A stretch of DNA of 64,000 nucleotides, taken from positions 1,006,503 to 1,070,502 of the forward strand of contig NZ_JACHMN010000002.1 of NCBI RefSeq assembly GCF_014204945.1. Direction: 5' to 3'. Within the stretch, counting starts at the first letter, position 1. The number at the start of each line of letters is the position of its first letter. The stretch comes from Allocatelliglobosispora scoriae. GTDB taxonomy: Bacteria > Actinomycetota > Actinomycetes > Mycobacteriales > Micromonosporaceae. The notes under the pieces were generated by a model. That model was not told the DNA's origin. It did not search any database and worked only from the letters and a program-made list of their open reading frames with translations. Shown piece by piece: positions 16,833 through 25,683 of the stretch. The position numbers and the translations under genes are program-made.

Positions 16833-18108
16833 CGTCGGCCGCCCTGCGGAGTTGAGCCGCCGCGAGGGCGCGCACCTCTTCGAAATCCTCGGTGAAAACA
16901 CCCGGCGGCCACCAATCGAGCTGGCCGGACTCATCGATGGCGATGCTGCGCGCCATCGCCTCGCGCCCGTCGTGCTGCACGAAGTAGAGGCCCACGTCGG
17001 CCGGGCCGACCGACTCGTTCTCGGCGATCCTGCGGCGCAGGCGCAGTAGTAGTGCCTCGCTGTGCGTCTCGATCAGGAACCGGTTGCCGGTGGCCCGGGC
17101 TGCTCGAAGGTAGAGGTCCGCGAGCTGTGCGTGCGCAGCCGGGTGGAGATGCAACTCCGGCTCCTCGATGATGTGCAGGGTAGGCGTGTGCGTCGACGTG
17201 ACCTCGTCAAGAGCCTGCTGAACGAGCATCGGTAGGATCTGGGTCACCCCCGAGCCCGCGTCGGCGATATTGACGCTCAGATGTGGATCAACTCTCGATC
17301 GCAACGACGTGGTGAAGAGCCTGCCATCGGGTTCCTCCTCCAACGTCCAGTCGGGCAGAATCTCGCGCATCAGCTCGTTGACCCGGCGACGGAGCCGACC
17401 ATCCCTGCGCACCTGGTCGTTGGCGAGGATGCCGGACAGATACTGACCCTGATCTCCCACCGAGTCCGGCTCGCCCACCGGCAGGGAGTGCTCACGCCGC
17501 GGACGGTCCCGGAAGGGTGAGAGGTAGCTGATCCGCCCGAACGCAGCGGCACAGGCTCGAACGAGATCGAGATTGCCCGCCTCCGACGGCGGTACGGCTG
17601 ATCGCGGCAAGTCTCTGGGCACCAGCCCGTCGAAATCGATGGGCCCGACCGTCATACTCGTTTCGCCGGCCGCATCGGTCCACGTTCTCTTGTAGACGTT
17701 GCGCTGCTGCAACCACTCCAGCAGCCACGTGCCGAAGCTCAACACGATCTCGGCTTTAGAGACCACCTGAAGGCGCTCTCCGTCAATGTTCTGGACCTGC
17801 GCAGAGACCGATTTTACGAGCCGGTCATTGAAGGTGAGATCGACGGTGACCTTGCCGTGCGAGCTGTGCCGATAGACCAGATCGGTAAAGGAGGCAACAC
17901 TATCGTGACCCAATCTGTCGAGATCCAATGGCGCACGAGGACGCGATGCGGCCGACTCGACAAAGCCGGTATGAAAGACCATGGGCGCGCGAGTGAACGC
18001 GCTCTTGCCGGAGTTGTTCTTACCGAGTACGACGGTGACCGGCCGCAGGTCCAACGCCTGCTGTTCACGGAAGCACCGGAAATTGGTGAAAGCGATACCC
18101 GTCAGCAT
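16822..18108 (-). CDS. ABC-type AAA ATPase (AAA_15 / DUF3696 family), candidate defence sensor
   Basis: The ATG at 18108 is chosen because AGGGG lies eight bases upstream and the protein then starts MLTGIAFTNFRCF, as is usual in this family. An ATG at 18141, which overlaps the preceding TGA, is the alternative. The 428-residue protein has Walker A GKNNSGKSA (29-37), a signature-like GSGVTQILPML near 285, Walker B LHIIEEPELHLHP near 312 and the switch-His segment IETHSEALLL. The C-terminus LDWWPPGVFTEDFEE is the DUF3696 ending. Such ATPases sense infection and license a partner nuclease in OLD/PARIS/Septu-like systems. Here the partner is probably the overlapping TOPRIM-like gene. Confidence 0.82.
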   Translation of the reverse strand: MLTGIAFTNFRCFREQQALDLRPVTVVLGKNNSGKSAFTRAPMVFHTGFVESAASRPRAPLDLDRLGHDSVASFTDLVYRHSSHGKVTVDLTFNDRLVKSVSAQVQNIDGERLQVVSKAEIVLSFGTWLLEWLQQRNVYKRTWTDAAGETSMTVGPIDFDGLVPRDLPRSAVPPSEAGNLDLVRACAAAFGRISYLSPFRDRPRREHSLPVGEPDSVGDQGQYLSGILANDQVRRDGRLRRRVNELMREILPDWTLEEEPDGRLFTTSLRSRVDPHLSVNIADAGSGVTQILPMLVQQALDEVTSTHTPTLHIIEEPELHLHPAAHAQLADLYLRAARATGNRFLIETHSEALLLRLRRRIAENESVGPADVGLYFVQHDGREAMARSIAIDESGQLDWWPPGVFTEDFEEVRALAAAQLRRAADDAA

Positions 18109-18140
18109 CTCAATTGCCCCTATCACGCGTTCGGCTACCA

Positions 18141-18797
18141 TCAGTTCAGCGGGTACTGCTCCCACAGATCTCTGAACGGATCGCGCTCTTTAATTGCACG
18201 GCCAAGCTCGGGTCGAATTCGCTCGCAGCTTCCCAGTAGATCCTCGACGAGCGCAGCCACCGGCATGTGGAAAATCGGCTCACGATGGGCGATCCTGTTC
18301 CGAAGGCGGTAGAGTCCATCAATCTGCTGATCTGCGGCGAAGCGTGGCGTTCCTCGAGGGAAGGCCTTGTGCAGTGCGGGTACCCAGAGGGACTTCTCCC
18401 TGGACGCCGCGGTAAGGTAGCGCCAGAAATCCAGCGATAAGTTGGCGACGATATTGGCCGGGGTTGCTTTCTCTTTGAGCCGCGAAATTGCCTTGCCGAT
18501 GTTCTTCTTGTTATGGAAATTGAGGTCCCGGCCGTCCCGCATTATGGTCGCCAGAACCGGGCTGGTCGGATCGCGCAGCCAATGATCCGTCCCCGTCCAC
18601 CAATCAGTGATGACGGCGTCGTAGGAATTGCGCATCGCCAACTCCCACTCTCCGAGCCCTTTCATGATCTCTCCGCCCACCTCCCGGTCCCAATCGACGA
18701 GCGCAATGGCTCGGGCGCGATCACCGCGTGCGGCATGGACGAACTTCGCGAAGCGCTCGCGACCCAGCCAACTCTCGTACCAGTCGGTGTCAGACAT
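18141..18797 (-). CDS. Abi_2-like HEPN domain abortive-infection protein
   Basis: The ATG at 18797 has GGGAAGG 12 bases upstream; a TTG four codons earlier is possible but lies directly against that site. The 218-residue helical protein carries LYRLRNRIAHREPIF, where Arg166-x4-His171 is the HEPN ribonuclease motif and the surrounding sequence is typical of AbiD/AbiF-like (Abi_2) proteins. The stop TGA overlaps a possible ATG of the ATPase gene, so it heads a tightly coupled defence operon. A structured-RNA candidate lies about 40 bp upstream, which matters because Abi_2 genes are often preceded by a conserved RNA. An RNA-cleaving toxin role is inferred. Confidence 0.72.
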   Translation of the reverse strand: MSDTDWYESWLGRERFAKFVHAARGDRARAIALVDWDREVGGEIMKGLGEWELAMRNSYDAVITDWWTGTDHWLRDPTSPVLATIMRDGRDLNFHNKKNIGKAISRLKEKATPANIVANLSLDFWRYLTAASREKSLWVPALHKAFPRGTPRFAADQQIDGLYRLRNRIAHREPIFHMPVAALVEDLLGSCERIRPELGRAIKERDPFRDLWEQYPLN

Positions 18798-18837
18798 GGG
18801 TGTGTACAACCTTCCCGTGAGGTGCTATCGTCAATTC

Positions 18838-18888
18838 AAAGCCCCGGACCGACCGATGACCCTTGCGGTTATGTCGCCGGGGCCTTTT
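18838..18888 (-). ncRNA. Structured RNA candidate upstream of the Abi_2-like gene
   Basis: In the 329-bp divergent gap 18798-19126, GCCCCGG (18841-18847) pairs with CCGGGGC (18877-18883), and an inner ACCG/CGGT stem encloses a 10-base loop. Read leftward the element precedes the Abi_2-like gene by about 40 bp. Read rightward the stem ends in CTTTT and would act as a terminator. Known abiF-motif RNAs occupy this position before Abi_2 genes, but the resemblance is positional and structural only. The rest of the gap (18890-19126) shows no gene. Confidence 0.35.
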
Positions 18889-19126
18889 CGTTGCCCACCG
18901 ACGCCATCAGCGCAGCCAGAAATGGCGACACGGTGACCTTCTGTCACCGCACCGAAGCGGACGGCTGTCGAGGAATCAATCTGGCTTACGGCGGCGAATA
19001 CGTCAATGGGCACTTCAGCGGCGTGCGGCGGCGATTGGCCTATCCAGTCCAAGATCTGACACTTCCCGGCATTCATGTGAGCTGATAGGTTCGAGGGCTT
19101 TGCACTTTGAACCTAGGGAGATTTCA

Positions 19127-20026
19127 GTGCGGGAAAGCCTCGACGAGGTAGTGGCACGGACCAGCAACTTCGGCTACCTGATGGCCTACGAACCGCTGCT
19201 CGCCTACGACGGTGCGGCGGCCCAGGCGCACATCTACAGCGATGTGGACACGGTGACGTTTCACGCCCGGCGCTTCGCCGAGGTAGTGACCCGCAAGGCA
19301 GCAGCCCTGCTCGGCCTGGAGGACGTGCCGCGATCGCTTCCCGACCGAGTCGCGGAACTCGACCGGCTGGGCGTGCTGGCTCCCTGGATGCAGCAGGCGA
19401 TCTACGAGATCCGGACGGCGGCCTACGCGGCGATGCACGGTCACCTCCACGATCCGGTCAAGGTCGTCATTGCCGTACACGGCTGCTTCGACCTGGGCCT
19501 CTGGCTGCACAACACGATCACGTGCCAGCAGCAGGCACGCCCCTTCGTGCCGCCGCGGTTGCCCGATGGGACCGTCGCACAGCCCGAGCTACAGGCGTTG
19601 CTCGCCGCCCACGAACGGCGACTGATCGCGATCGGTTTGACGCGCCGGGCGAGCGCGGGCAGATCGGCAGCGACCAGGGCCGGCGCAACGGCTGATGCGA
19701 TCTCCCGGACGACAGCCGAGCGGGACAACGGCACACTTCTACGTGCTCGAATGGGCGAATTGGAGAGCCATGCGGCGTCCTCCCTGCTCGGACTGGCGGA
19801 CCGGCTGGCACAGGACGTTGCCCGCTACGAAACAGTGCATGACGCTTTCCGAGCGAGTGCGGAACGGGCCGACGCCGTCGTGGAGAGCGAGATGAAACTG
19901 CTGGCCATCGCGGCCTCGACACCGGCCGGATTGATCCCACGGCCGTCGGCGCCGATGAGCGCCAACAGCGGCTGCGGGCACTACCCCACGATCGTCGCCG
20001 GGGCGGGACGAGTTCGTCCTCAGTAG
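19127..20026 (+). CDS. DUF4145-like helical protein of unknown function
   Basis: The start is a GTG at 19127 with TAGGGAG seven bases upstream; upstream in-frame codons lack coding character. The first 150 of 299 residues (VARTSNFGYLMAYEPLLAYD, later FAEVVTRKAAALLGLEDVP and IYEIRTAAYAAMHGHL) match the DUF4145-type HEPN-related domain that caps many type I restriction R subunits and other defence enzymes. The second half is a long helical region (about 150-270) with coiled-coil character and no helicase motifs. It therefore looks like a stand-alone cap domain or a replacement for a larger enzyme. It is divergent from the Abi_2 operon. Confidence 0.65.
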   Translation: MRESLDEVVARTSNFGYLMAYEPLLAYDGAAAQAHIYSDVDTVTFHARRFAEVVTRKAAALLGLEDVPRSLPDRVAELDRLGVLAPWMQQAIYEIRTAAYAAMHGHLHDPVKVVIAVHGCFDLGLWLHNTITCQQQARPFVPPRLPDGTVAQPELQALLAAHERRLIAIGLTRRASAGRSAATRAGATADAISRTTAERDNGTLLRARMGELESHAASSLLGLADRLAQDVARYETVHDAFRASAERADAVVESEMKLLAIAASTPAGLIPRPSAPMSANSGCGHYPTIVAGAGRVRPQ

Positions 20027-20219
20027 TAGCCGCGAAGCCGCGAACAACTAATGATGGCCGACAATGCTGGTTTATAGGCCAAATGTACATAAATAAGAAA
20101 CGTTCATCGACTGCCGTACTCGGCGGTACTCAGCGAACATAGCCTGGCGCAAATATCCCGTACGTCACCCTCCCGCCGATCGATCAGTCGGCGGCTTCGA
20201 GCCTTCGGAGACACCCCAC

Positions 20220-20885
20220 ATGTCGGAGATCCAGCTCAGCCCCAATGCGCGGCAGTCCCTGATAGGACTGCTCCTCCTCGAAGGGGAAGCGACAAACCCG
20301 GTCCTCAAGACGCGATTCAGCCTTGAGATCGGCAAACCGGCGCGCGAAGCACTGATCAAGGCGGGATTTATCACCGCGCAGAAAGGCACGGAGAAAGGTA
20401 CGAAGCAGACCATGTACCACACGCTTACCAAGTCCGGATGGGAGCGCGGACGCACGGAGATGACGACGCCTCCACCGACCAGCAGCGGAGCGGTCGCCTG
20501 GGCGCTGCTGCTCTACGGGGTGCTCGGCAGGATGGACCGGCTGATGACCGAGAAGAACCTCACGGTAGAGCAGGTCTTCTCCGCTTCCGATATTGGCGAC
20601 GAGGTCCCCGCGATCGACGACCGAGCACCAGAGGATCGGGTACTCGACGCCTACTCGAAGCTGGCGAAGCGGCCCGGTGATCTGGTCAGCCTCGTGCATC
20701 TGCGGGACAGCCTGGCCGACATCTCGAAGGCAGATCTCGACCGCGTACTCAAGGCCATGGATCGCCAGCGGACCATCCAACTGGAGCCGGACCCCAACCG
20801 CAAGGCGCTGCCGCCGGAGGCTCATGAGGCGGCAATCTCCATCGGCGGTGAAGACAAGCACCTGATCACGATTGGCCGCGCGTGA
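20220..20885 (+). CDS. Winged-helix protein paired with a HerA-type ATPase
   Basis: The first 65 residues (LSPNARQSLIGLLLLEGEAT, then GKPAREALIKAGFITAQK and MYHTLTKSGWERG) fit a winged-helix fold. The rest of the 221-residue protein is helical and ends in a beta hairpin. Its stop overlaps the GTG of the following ATPase gene by four bases (GTGA), so the two proteins are made together and may form a complex. Small winged-helix partners accompany several antiphage ATPases, where they may bind DNA or regulate the operon; which applies here is unknown. The 193-bp gap before it is AT-rich and contains a 7-bp dyad at 20173-20194. Confidence 0.7.
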   Translation: MSEIQLSPNARQSLIGLLLLEGEATNPVLKTRFSLEIGKPAREALIKAGFITAQKGTEKGTKQTMYHTLTKSGWERGRTEMTTPPPTSSGAVAWALLLYGVLGRMDRLMTEKNLTVEQVFSASDIGDEVPAIDDRAPEDRVLDAYSKLAKRPGDLVSLVHLRDSLADISKADLDRVLKAMDRQRTIQLEPDPNRKALPPEAHEAAISIGGEDKHLITIGRA

Positions 20886-23800
20886 ACGACGACGAGAGGC
20901 GCACACTGGCCGCCCTCCGCCCCGAGTGGTCACCAACAGGCGAAGACGTATGGTCGTCGCCGCCTGCCCATGTGGATGGCCTCAACCCCGACGTCACGAG
21001 GGCAGTTTTCGCAGCTTTCGATCAGGCTGAGGTAAACAGCGTCTCCATGCCAGTCGGGGTGGTCATCGAAGGTCAGCATGGCTCAGGCAAGACCCACATG
21101 CTGAGTTGGATACGCGAACAGGTCCAGCGGCGAGCCGGCTACTTCTTCCTGCTCGGAATGCCGCACGGCCGCGGCTTCTGGGACACGTTGGTACAGGCGT
21201 ATCTCGGTGGTCTCATGCGCCCAGCCGACCGTCATCGCGATCAGCTGACGATGCTGTTGGACGGACTGGCCGAGCGGGCCGACGTCTCGATCGATCTGCG
21301 GGCCCAAGTCACAGGACGCGCAGCGCTCACCGTGGAGGGCCTGGGCAGATTCGTCGAAAAGGTCCGTGCGAAGGACCCTAGGATAGGCAAGAATTGTCAG
21401 TTCACTCTCCGCGCGCTCGTGCTCTTCGGATCCGCTAAGCCCGACCTGCAAGATCTCGGCGAAGCTTTCCTCATCTCACGCAGCGACCGGGAGTCGGAGG
21501 ACAGCTGGGCGAGTTGGGGCCTTCTACGGGAGCCCAAAAAGCCTCAGGAGACCCTCCAGGAGATCTCCCAGCTCCTCACGCTAACAGGCCCGTGCGTTCT
21601 CGCCGTCGATCAGATCGACCCGGTCTTCGCGCACGCCCGCCGCTCGACCACCAGCTTTCACCTGCGTGGAGCAGGGTCCGAGTCATCCGAAAAGATTCAA
21701 CTCGCCGAGGATGTCGGCAATGGACTCATGAGCGCTCGAGAATTGTTGTCGCGCACGGTCATCGTCGTGGCGTGCCTACCTACCACTTGGACCCTAATTC
21801 GCAACCATGCGTTGGAGTCGACAACGGATCGTTTCCGCCAAGAGAGCCGACTGAGCAGAATCCCCTCACCAAGTGTGGGAGAGAACCTCATCCGCACCCG
21901 CTTCGCGCCTCGGTTCGCCGCCGCCGGCTTCAAGCCGCCCTTCCCCACCTGGCCCATCGCACCAGAAGCGTTCGACGACGCGCAGGACTACACCCCGCGT
22001 CTGCTATTGCAGCGTGTCGACCGGCACATTCGCGACTGCCTCAACGCCGACAAGGTGAGCATCCTGACGGATCTCAGCGACTCGGTCATCCCGCTGGAGA
22101 AGAAGGTCGCGGTCGTCTCGACCGAGCAGGCAGCCGCGTTCGAAGCCCGCCTGAGTGACCTGAAAAAGCAAGTACAGGTCGACAGCGCACTGGTCGCAGC
22201 CTCGGAGGACCGTGATCTACCGGAGATCCTGGTCGCTGGTCTCAGCGCCTATGTTCGCGAACAGGGCGGCGACACGGACCGCTACGACGTCAAGATCAGT
22301 CCGGGCGGTAGCACGACCGTGCACGCGATGCTGAAGGAGACGATCGACGAGGCGTCCGACGACTGTGTGTTCTGGTATTTCCGAGGACTTGCCAGCACAC
22401 ATCACGCTGCAGTGCGGCCACGCATCGAACGGGTCCGCCGTTTCGTCAGTCTCGATCCGGCAGCTCCGCAGCGCAAAGCCATCCTATTACGCAACGGGGA
22501 TTGGCCACGTGGACCGGTGACCAAGTTGCGCGTCGACGAATTCCTGGCCGAGGGTGGCGTGCACCATGGAATTTCTGTTGATGATCTCAAGACGTTCAGC
22601 GCGCTCGGGACGATGCTGAGGGAGGCCGATCCGCTGCTGGACGCGTGGCTTGCCTCGGCTCGCCCGGCGAGCCGCACCACGCTCTTCACAGATGTCTTCG
22701 GCCCGCAGTCCGGAAGTGGAGACGTGGTCACCGACCCGCCGACCGACCCCGGCGGTCCCTCATCCGGACACCCACAGGAACAACCCGGCACGGACACGCT
22801 CAGCGACGAGGAGAGTCTCGCGATCGGGTCGTCGTTCAAGGACGGCTCACAGGTCCGGGTATCCCTGCTCTCGCTGCGAAAACACGCCGTCATCTTCGCC
22901 GGATCGGGTTCGGGAAAGACCGTGCTGATCCGGCGCTTGATCGAGGAGTGCGCTCTTCGCGGCGTGTCCACCATCGCCCTCGACCCCAACAACGACCTGG
23001 CCCGCCTCGGCGATCCATGGCCGGAGGCACCGGCCTCCTGGGGCATCGGTGACGAGCAACGGGCCAAGGACTACCTCAACGGCACCGACGTCGTCGTCTG
23101 GACGCCGCGCCGAGAGTCCGGGCGGCCGCTGAGCCTGCAGCCGTTGCCGGACTTCAGCGCCGTGATGGACGATCCCGACGAGTTCGAGCTGGCGCTCGAC
23201 ACCGCCGTCGCCGCACTGGCGCCCCGGGGCCCGGATGGGCGGCAACACCGCGAAGATGGACCGGGGCAAAGCTGTGTTACGAGAAGCGATGTCCTACTAC
23301 GCCAGGCGAGGCGGGTCTCGACTGACCGGGTTCGTGGATCTGCTCGCTGAGCTGCCTGATGACGTGACATCGCTGAGCAAAGCCGCCGAACTCGCTCATG
23401 ACATGGGCCAGACTCTCACCGCAGCGATGATCAATGATCCGCTCTTCGGCGGCTCAGGCGTACCCCTTGATCCGGGGATACTGCTGACACCCTCGCCCGG
23501 CCGACGAGCCCGGATCTCTGTGATCAGCCTCGTCGGCCTTCCCACCAACGAACAGCGCCAGAGCTTCGTCAACCAGCTCCAGATGGCGCTCTTCGCCTGG
23601 ATCAAGCAGCATCCCGCCGGCGACAGACCGCTCGGCGGGTTGTTCGTGATGGACGAGGCTCAGACCCTCGCTCCGTCCGGCGCGATGACCGCCTGCACCG
23701 AAAGCACGCTGGCGCTGGCGAGCCAGGCTCGCAAGTACGGCCTAGGGATGATCTTTGCAACGCAGGCGCCGCGAGGCATCCACAATCGAATCGTCGGCAA

Positions 23801-24035
23801 TGCGGCGACCCAGTTCTACGGCTTCCTCAACAGCCAAGCACAGATCGCGGCGGCAAAGGAGATGGCCAGTGCCAAGGCCAGCAATGTGCTGGACATCTCG
23901 CGGCTGAGCGCAGGCCAGTTCTACGCCGTCGGCGAGGGCCTGGCCTTTCAGAAGCTAGCGACGCCGATGTGCCTCAGCCATCATCCCAACAGCGCGTTGA
24001 CGACCGAAGAAGTGCTCGAACGGGCCCGTGCTTAA
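20882..24035 (+). pseudogene. Double P-loop HerA-type ATPase interrupted by a one-base frameshift
   Basis: Two reading frames join into one roughly 1050-residue protein. It begins at a GTG at 20882 coupled to the winged-helix gene. Residues about 50-260 hold a first ATPase (Walker A EGQHGSGKTHM near 62, Walker B CVLAVDQIDPVF near 238). The C-terminal part is a HerA/FtsK-like ATPase (FAGSGSGKTVLIRRL near 673, LFVMDEAQTLAP near 919, IFATQAPRGIHN). The first frame leaves the family pattern after AVAALAP, and the pattern resumes as ARMGGNTAKMDRGKAVLREA in the frame entered near 23223-23235. One extra base in the CCCCGGGG run at 23222-23229 explains the break. It may be a true inactivation, a sequencing error or, less likely, recoding. 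The second part could be translated alone from the ATG at 23235. Confidence 0.8.
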
Positions 24036-24037
24036 GG

Positions 24038-24880
24038 TCAGAGGGCCGGTGGCGCGATCTCGTCGCGGCCGCGGCCGCGCAGGGAGACGACGGCGGCGAC
24101 CAGCACGAGCAGCACCAGGAGCGCCGCACCGCCGATGATCAGCCCCATGCTGAGGATGCCGGCCGAGTCGATGCCCCCACCCGTCGACAGGATGCGGTCC
24201 GGACCGCCCGCACCGCCGCCCGGCACCACGGGGAAGTCCGACTCCACGGGCCCCTCGGTCGCCGACGCCGACGCCGCAGCGGACGGCGAGGCCGAGGCGG
24301 AGGCGCTCGCGGTCGCCTTGACGGAGGCCGAGGCGGACGGCTTTGCGGACGGCGTCGAGACCGGTGGCGAGGTCCTGGTGCAGGGGATGATGCCGTCCAC
24401 CGTGACGGTGAGCGGAGCCGTGTTGTTGCCGGGCTTGGACTCGTGCTTGTAGACCGCGCGGACCTTGCCCGGAGTCGTGCACGCCTGGACGGTGAAGTCG
24501 AACGTGCCCCAGATCGGTCCCGGGTCGCTGCCCGGGCCCTTGCCGTCGGGGTGCAGCTCGCCCTCGACCTTGCAGGTCATGTGCTTGTGCGCCACCGCCA
24601 CCTGGCACATGCCGGTCGTCACCCGCTGCTCCAGATCCGGGCCGAAGACCGTGCCGCCGGGCGCGACGATCTCGACGGCGACCGTGTCGGACTCGGTGGT
24701 GTTGGGGCCGTAGTTGTGGATCGCCACCTCGACGACGGCGACGGCGCCCAGGGGTGCGTGCCCGGTCCGGGTCTCCGGCGACAGATCGGCGGCGTAACCG
24801 TTCGCGGCCTGGGCTGCGAGGGGGAACGACAGCGCTGCGGCCCCGGCGAGCAGGGCGATGAATCCACGAACAGACCGCAC
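24038..24880 (-). CDS. Secreted, C-terminally membrane-anchored protein with Ser/Ala linker
   Basis: The 280-residue protein has a signal peptide (MRSVRGFIALLAGAAALS to AAQAAN), a beta domain (about 28-165) of the DUF11/Ig-like sort with several Cys, and a Ser/Ala/Thr linker (about 170-205). A Gly-rich stretch and a single membrane helix (about 243-265) follow, then the basic tail RGRGRDE. This is a typical actinobacterial surface display layout; no function was recognised. Its stop lies two bases from the end of the HerA-type gene, so the island's right boundary is abrupt here. Confidence 0.78.
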   Translation of the reverse strand: MRSVRGFIALLAGAAALSFPLAAQAANGYAADLSPETRTGHAPLGAVAVVEVAIHNYGPNTTESDTVAVEIVAPGGTVFGPDLEQRVTTGMCQVAVAHKHMTCKVEGELHPDGKGPGSDPGPIWGTFDFTVQACTTPGKVRAVYKHESKPGNNTAPLTVTVDGIIPCTRTSPPVSTPSAKPSASASVKATASASASASPSAAASASATEGPVESDFPVVPGGGAGGPDRILSTGGGIDSAGILSMGLIIGGAALLVLLVLVAAVVSLRGRGRDEIAPPAL

Positions 24881-24942
24881 GGCCCGATCCTCACGTTTCC
24901 ACCGATAGAGATCAGGACGTTAGCACCCGCGTCCGAACCCGG

Positions 24943-25683
24943 CTATGCCACATGGACAGTGACGGATTCCGCGTTCACCTCCGGTTCGGACGGTTGCGGG
25001 CGGGCCGTCGCGAGCAGCACGACGGCGTTGACGACGACCACGTTGACCATCAGGAAGAACAGCGCCTCCTCGATCGGCACAGCGGCGACGTGCAGGCCGG
25101 TCGTGTGCCGGGTGCTGATCCACCATGAGCCCAGGCTGAGCGCCACCTGGTCCGCGATCCAGAACCACGCCGTCGGCACCGCCACGGCGAGCAGCCGCAG
25201 CCGCCGGGCCGCGCGCAGCCGCCGCCCGCCGAAGGCGGTCTGCGCCGCGAGCGCGGGCGCGAACCAGGCGAGGATCGCGGTCGCGTAGAACATCCTCGGC
25301 TCCACCACATGCACGACCACGGCCGCGCCGGCCACGAGCAGCCACGCCACCGCACCCAGCGCGGGACTCCCGGCCTCCCCATGGGTACGCCGCCAGCGCC
25401 CCACCAGCCACAACGCCCATCCGCCGGTGGTGATCGTCATCCCGACCATGAAGAGGTACTCCTCGTAGGGGACGAGGAGGAACCGTCCCAGCACCCCGTC
25501 GGGCGGGTAGCCCCAGACCCCGTTGCGGATCAGCCAGCTGTCCCACGGCGTGGTGTAGGCGAGGGCGACGGCGATCAGCCCCGCGATCACCAGCCGCGCC
25601 CGCGACGGCGACCCGGCGACGACGATCAGCCCGCACAGGGTGGTGGGCGCGACGAACCAGCAGAGGAAGGCGGCGTAGCTCAT
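24943..25683 (-). CDS. Lycopene cyclase, fused heterodimeric (CrtYc-CrtYd) membrane type
   Basis: The 246-residue membrane protein has about seven hydrophobic helices arranged as two homologous halves, each with the cyclase motif: VPYEEYLFMVGM in the first and VPIEEALFFLMV in the second. These P-x-E-E motifs are characteristic of the actinobacterial CrtYc/CrtYd subunits, here fused in one chain. The reaction is cyclisation of linear carotenoid ends to ionone rings. The ATG at 25683 overlaps the phytoene synthase stop (ATGA), so both are co-translated. Whether it makes beta or epsilon rings cannot be told. Confidence 0.9.
   Translation of the reverse strand: MSYAAFLCWFVAPTTLCGLIVVAGSPSRARLVIAGLIAVALAYTTPWDSWLIRNGVWGYPPDGVLGRFLLVPYEEYLFMVGMTITTGGWALWLVGRWRRTHGEAGSPALGAVAWLLVAGAAVVVHVVEPRMFYATAILAWFAPALAAQTAFGGRRLRAARRLRLLAVAVPTAWFWIADQVALSLGSWWISTRHTTGLHVAAVPIEEALFFLMVNVVVVNAVVLLATARPQPSEPEVNAESVTVHVA

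Noticed and set aside
18838-18888. tRNA-like GCCCCGG stem
   Set aside because: No anticodon arm, T-loop TTCGA or CCA-type acceptor geometry; too short for a tRNA.
18796-18936. Possible rightward leader peptide overlapping the structured element upstream of the HEPN gene
   Set aside because: The frame has no ribosome site, overlaps the HEPN gene start in antisense and crosses the hairpin; its Pro-rich sequence looks random.
14264-24035. Prophage or integrative element
   Set aside because: No integrase, structural phage gene, relaxase, transposase or att-like direct repeats flanking a tRNA were found; the genes are defence-like only.
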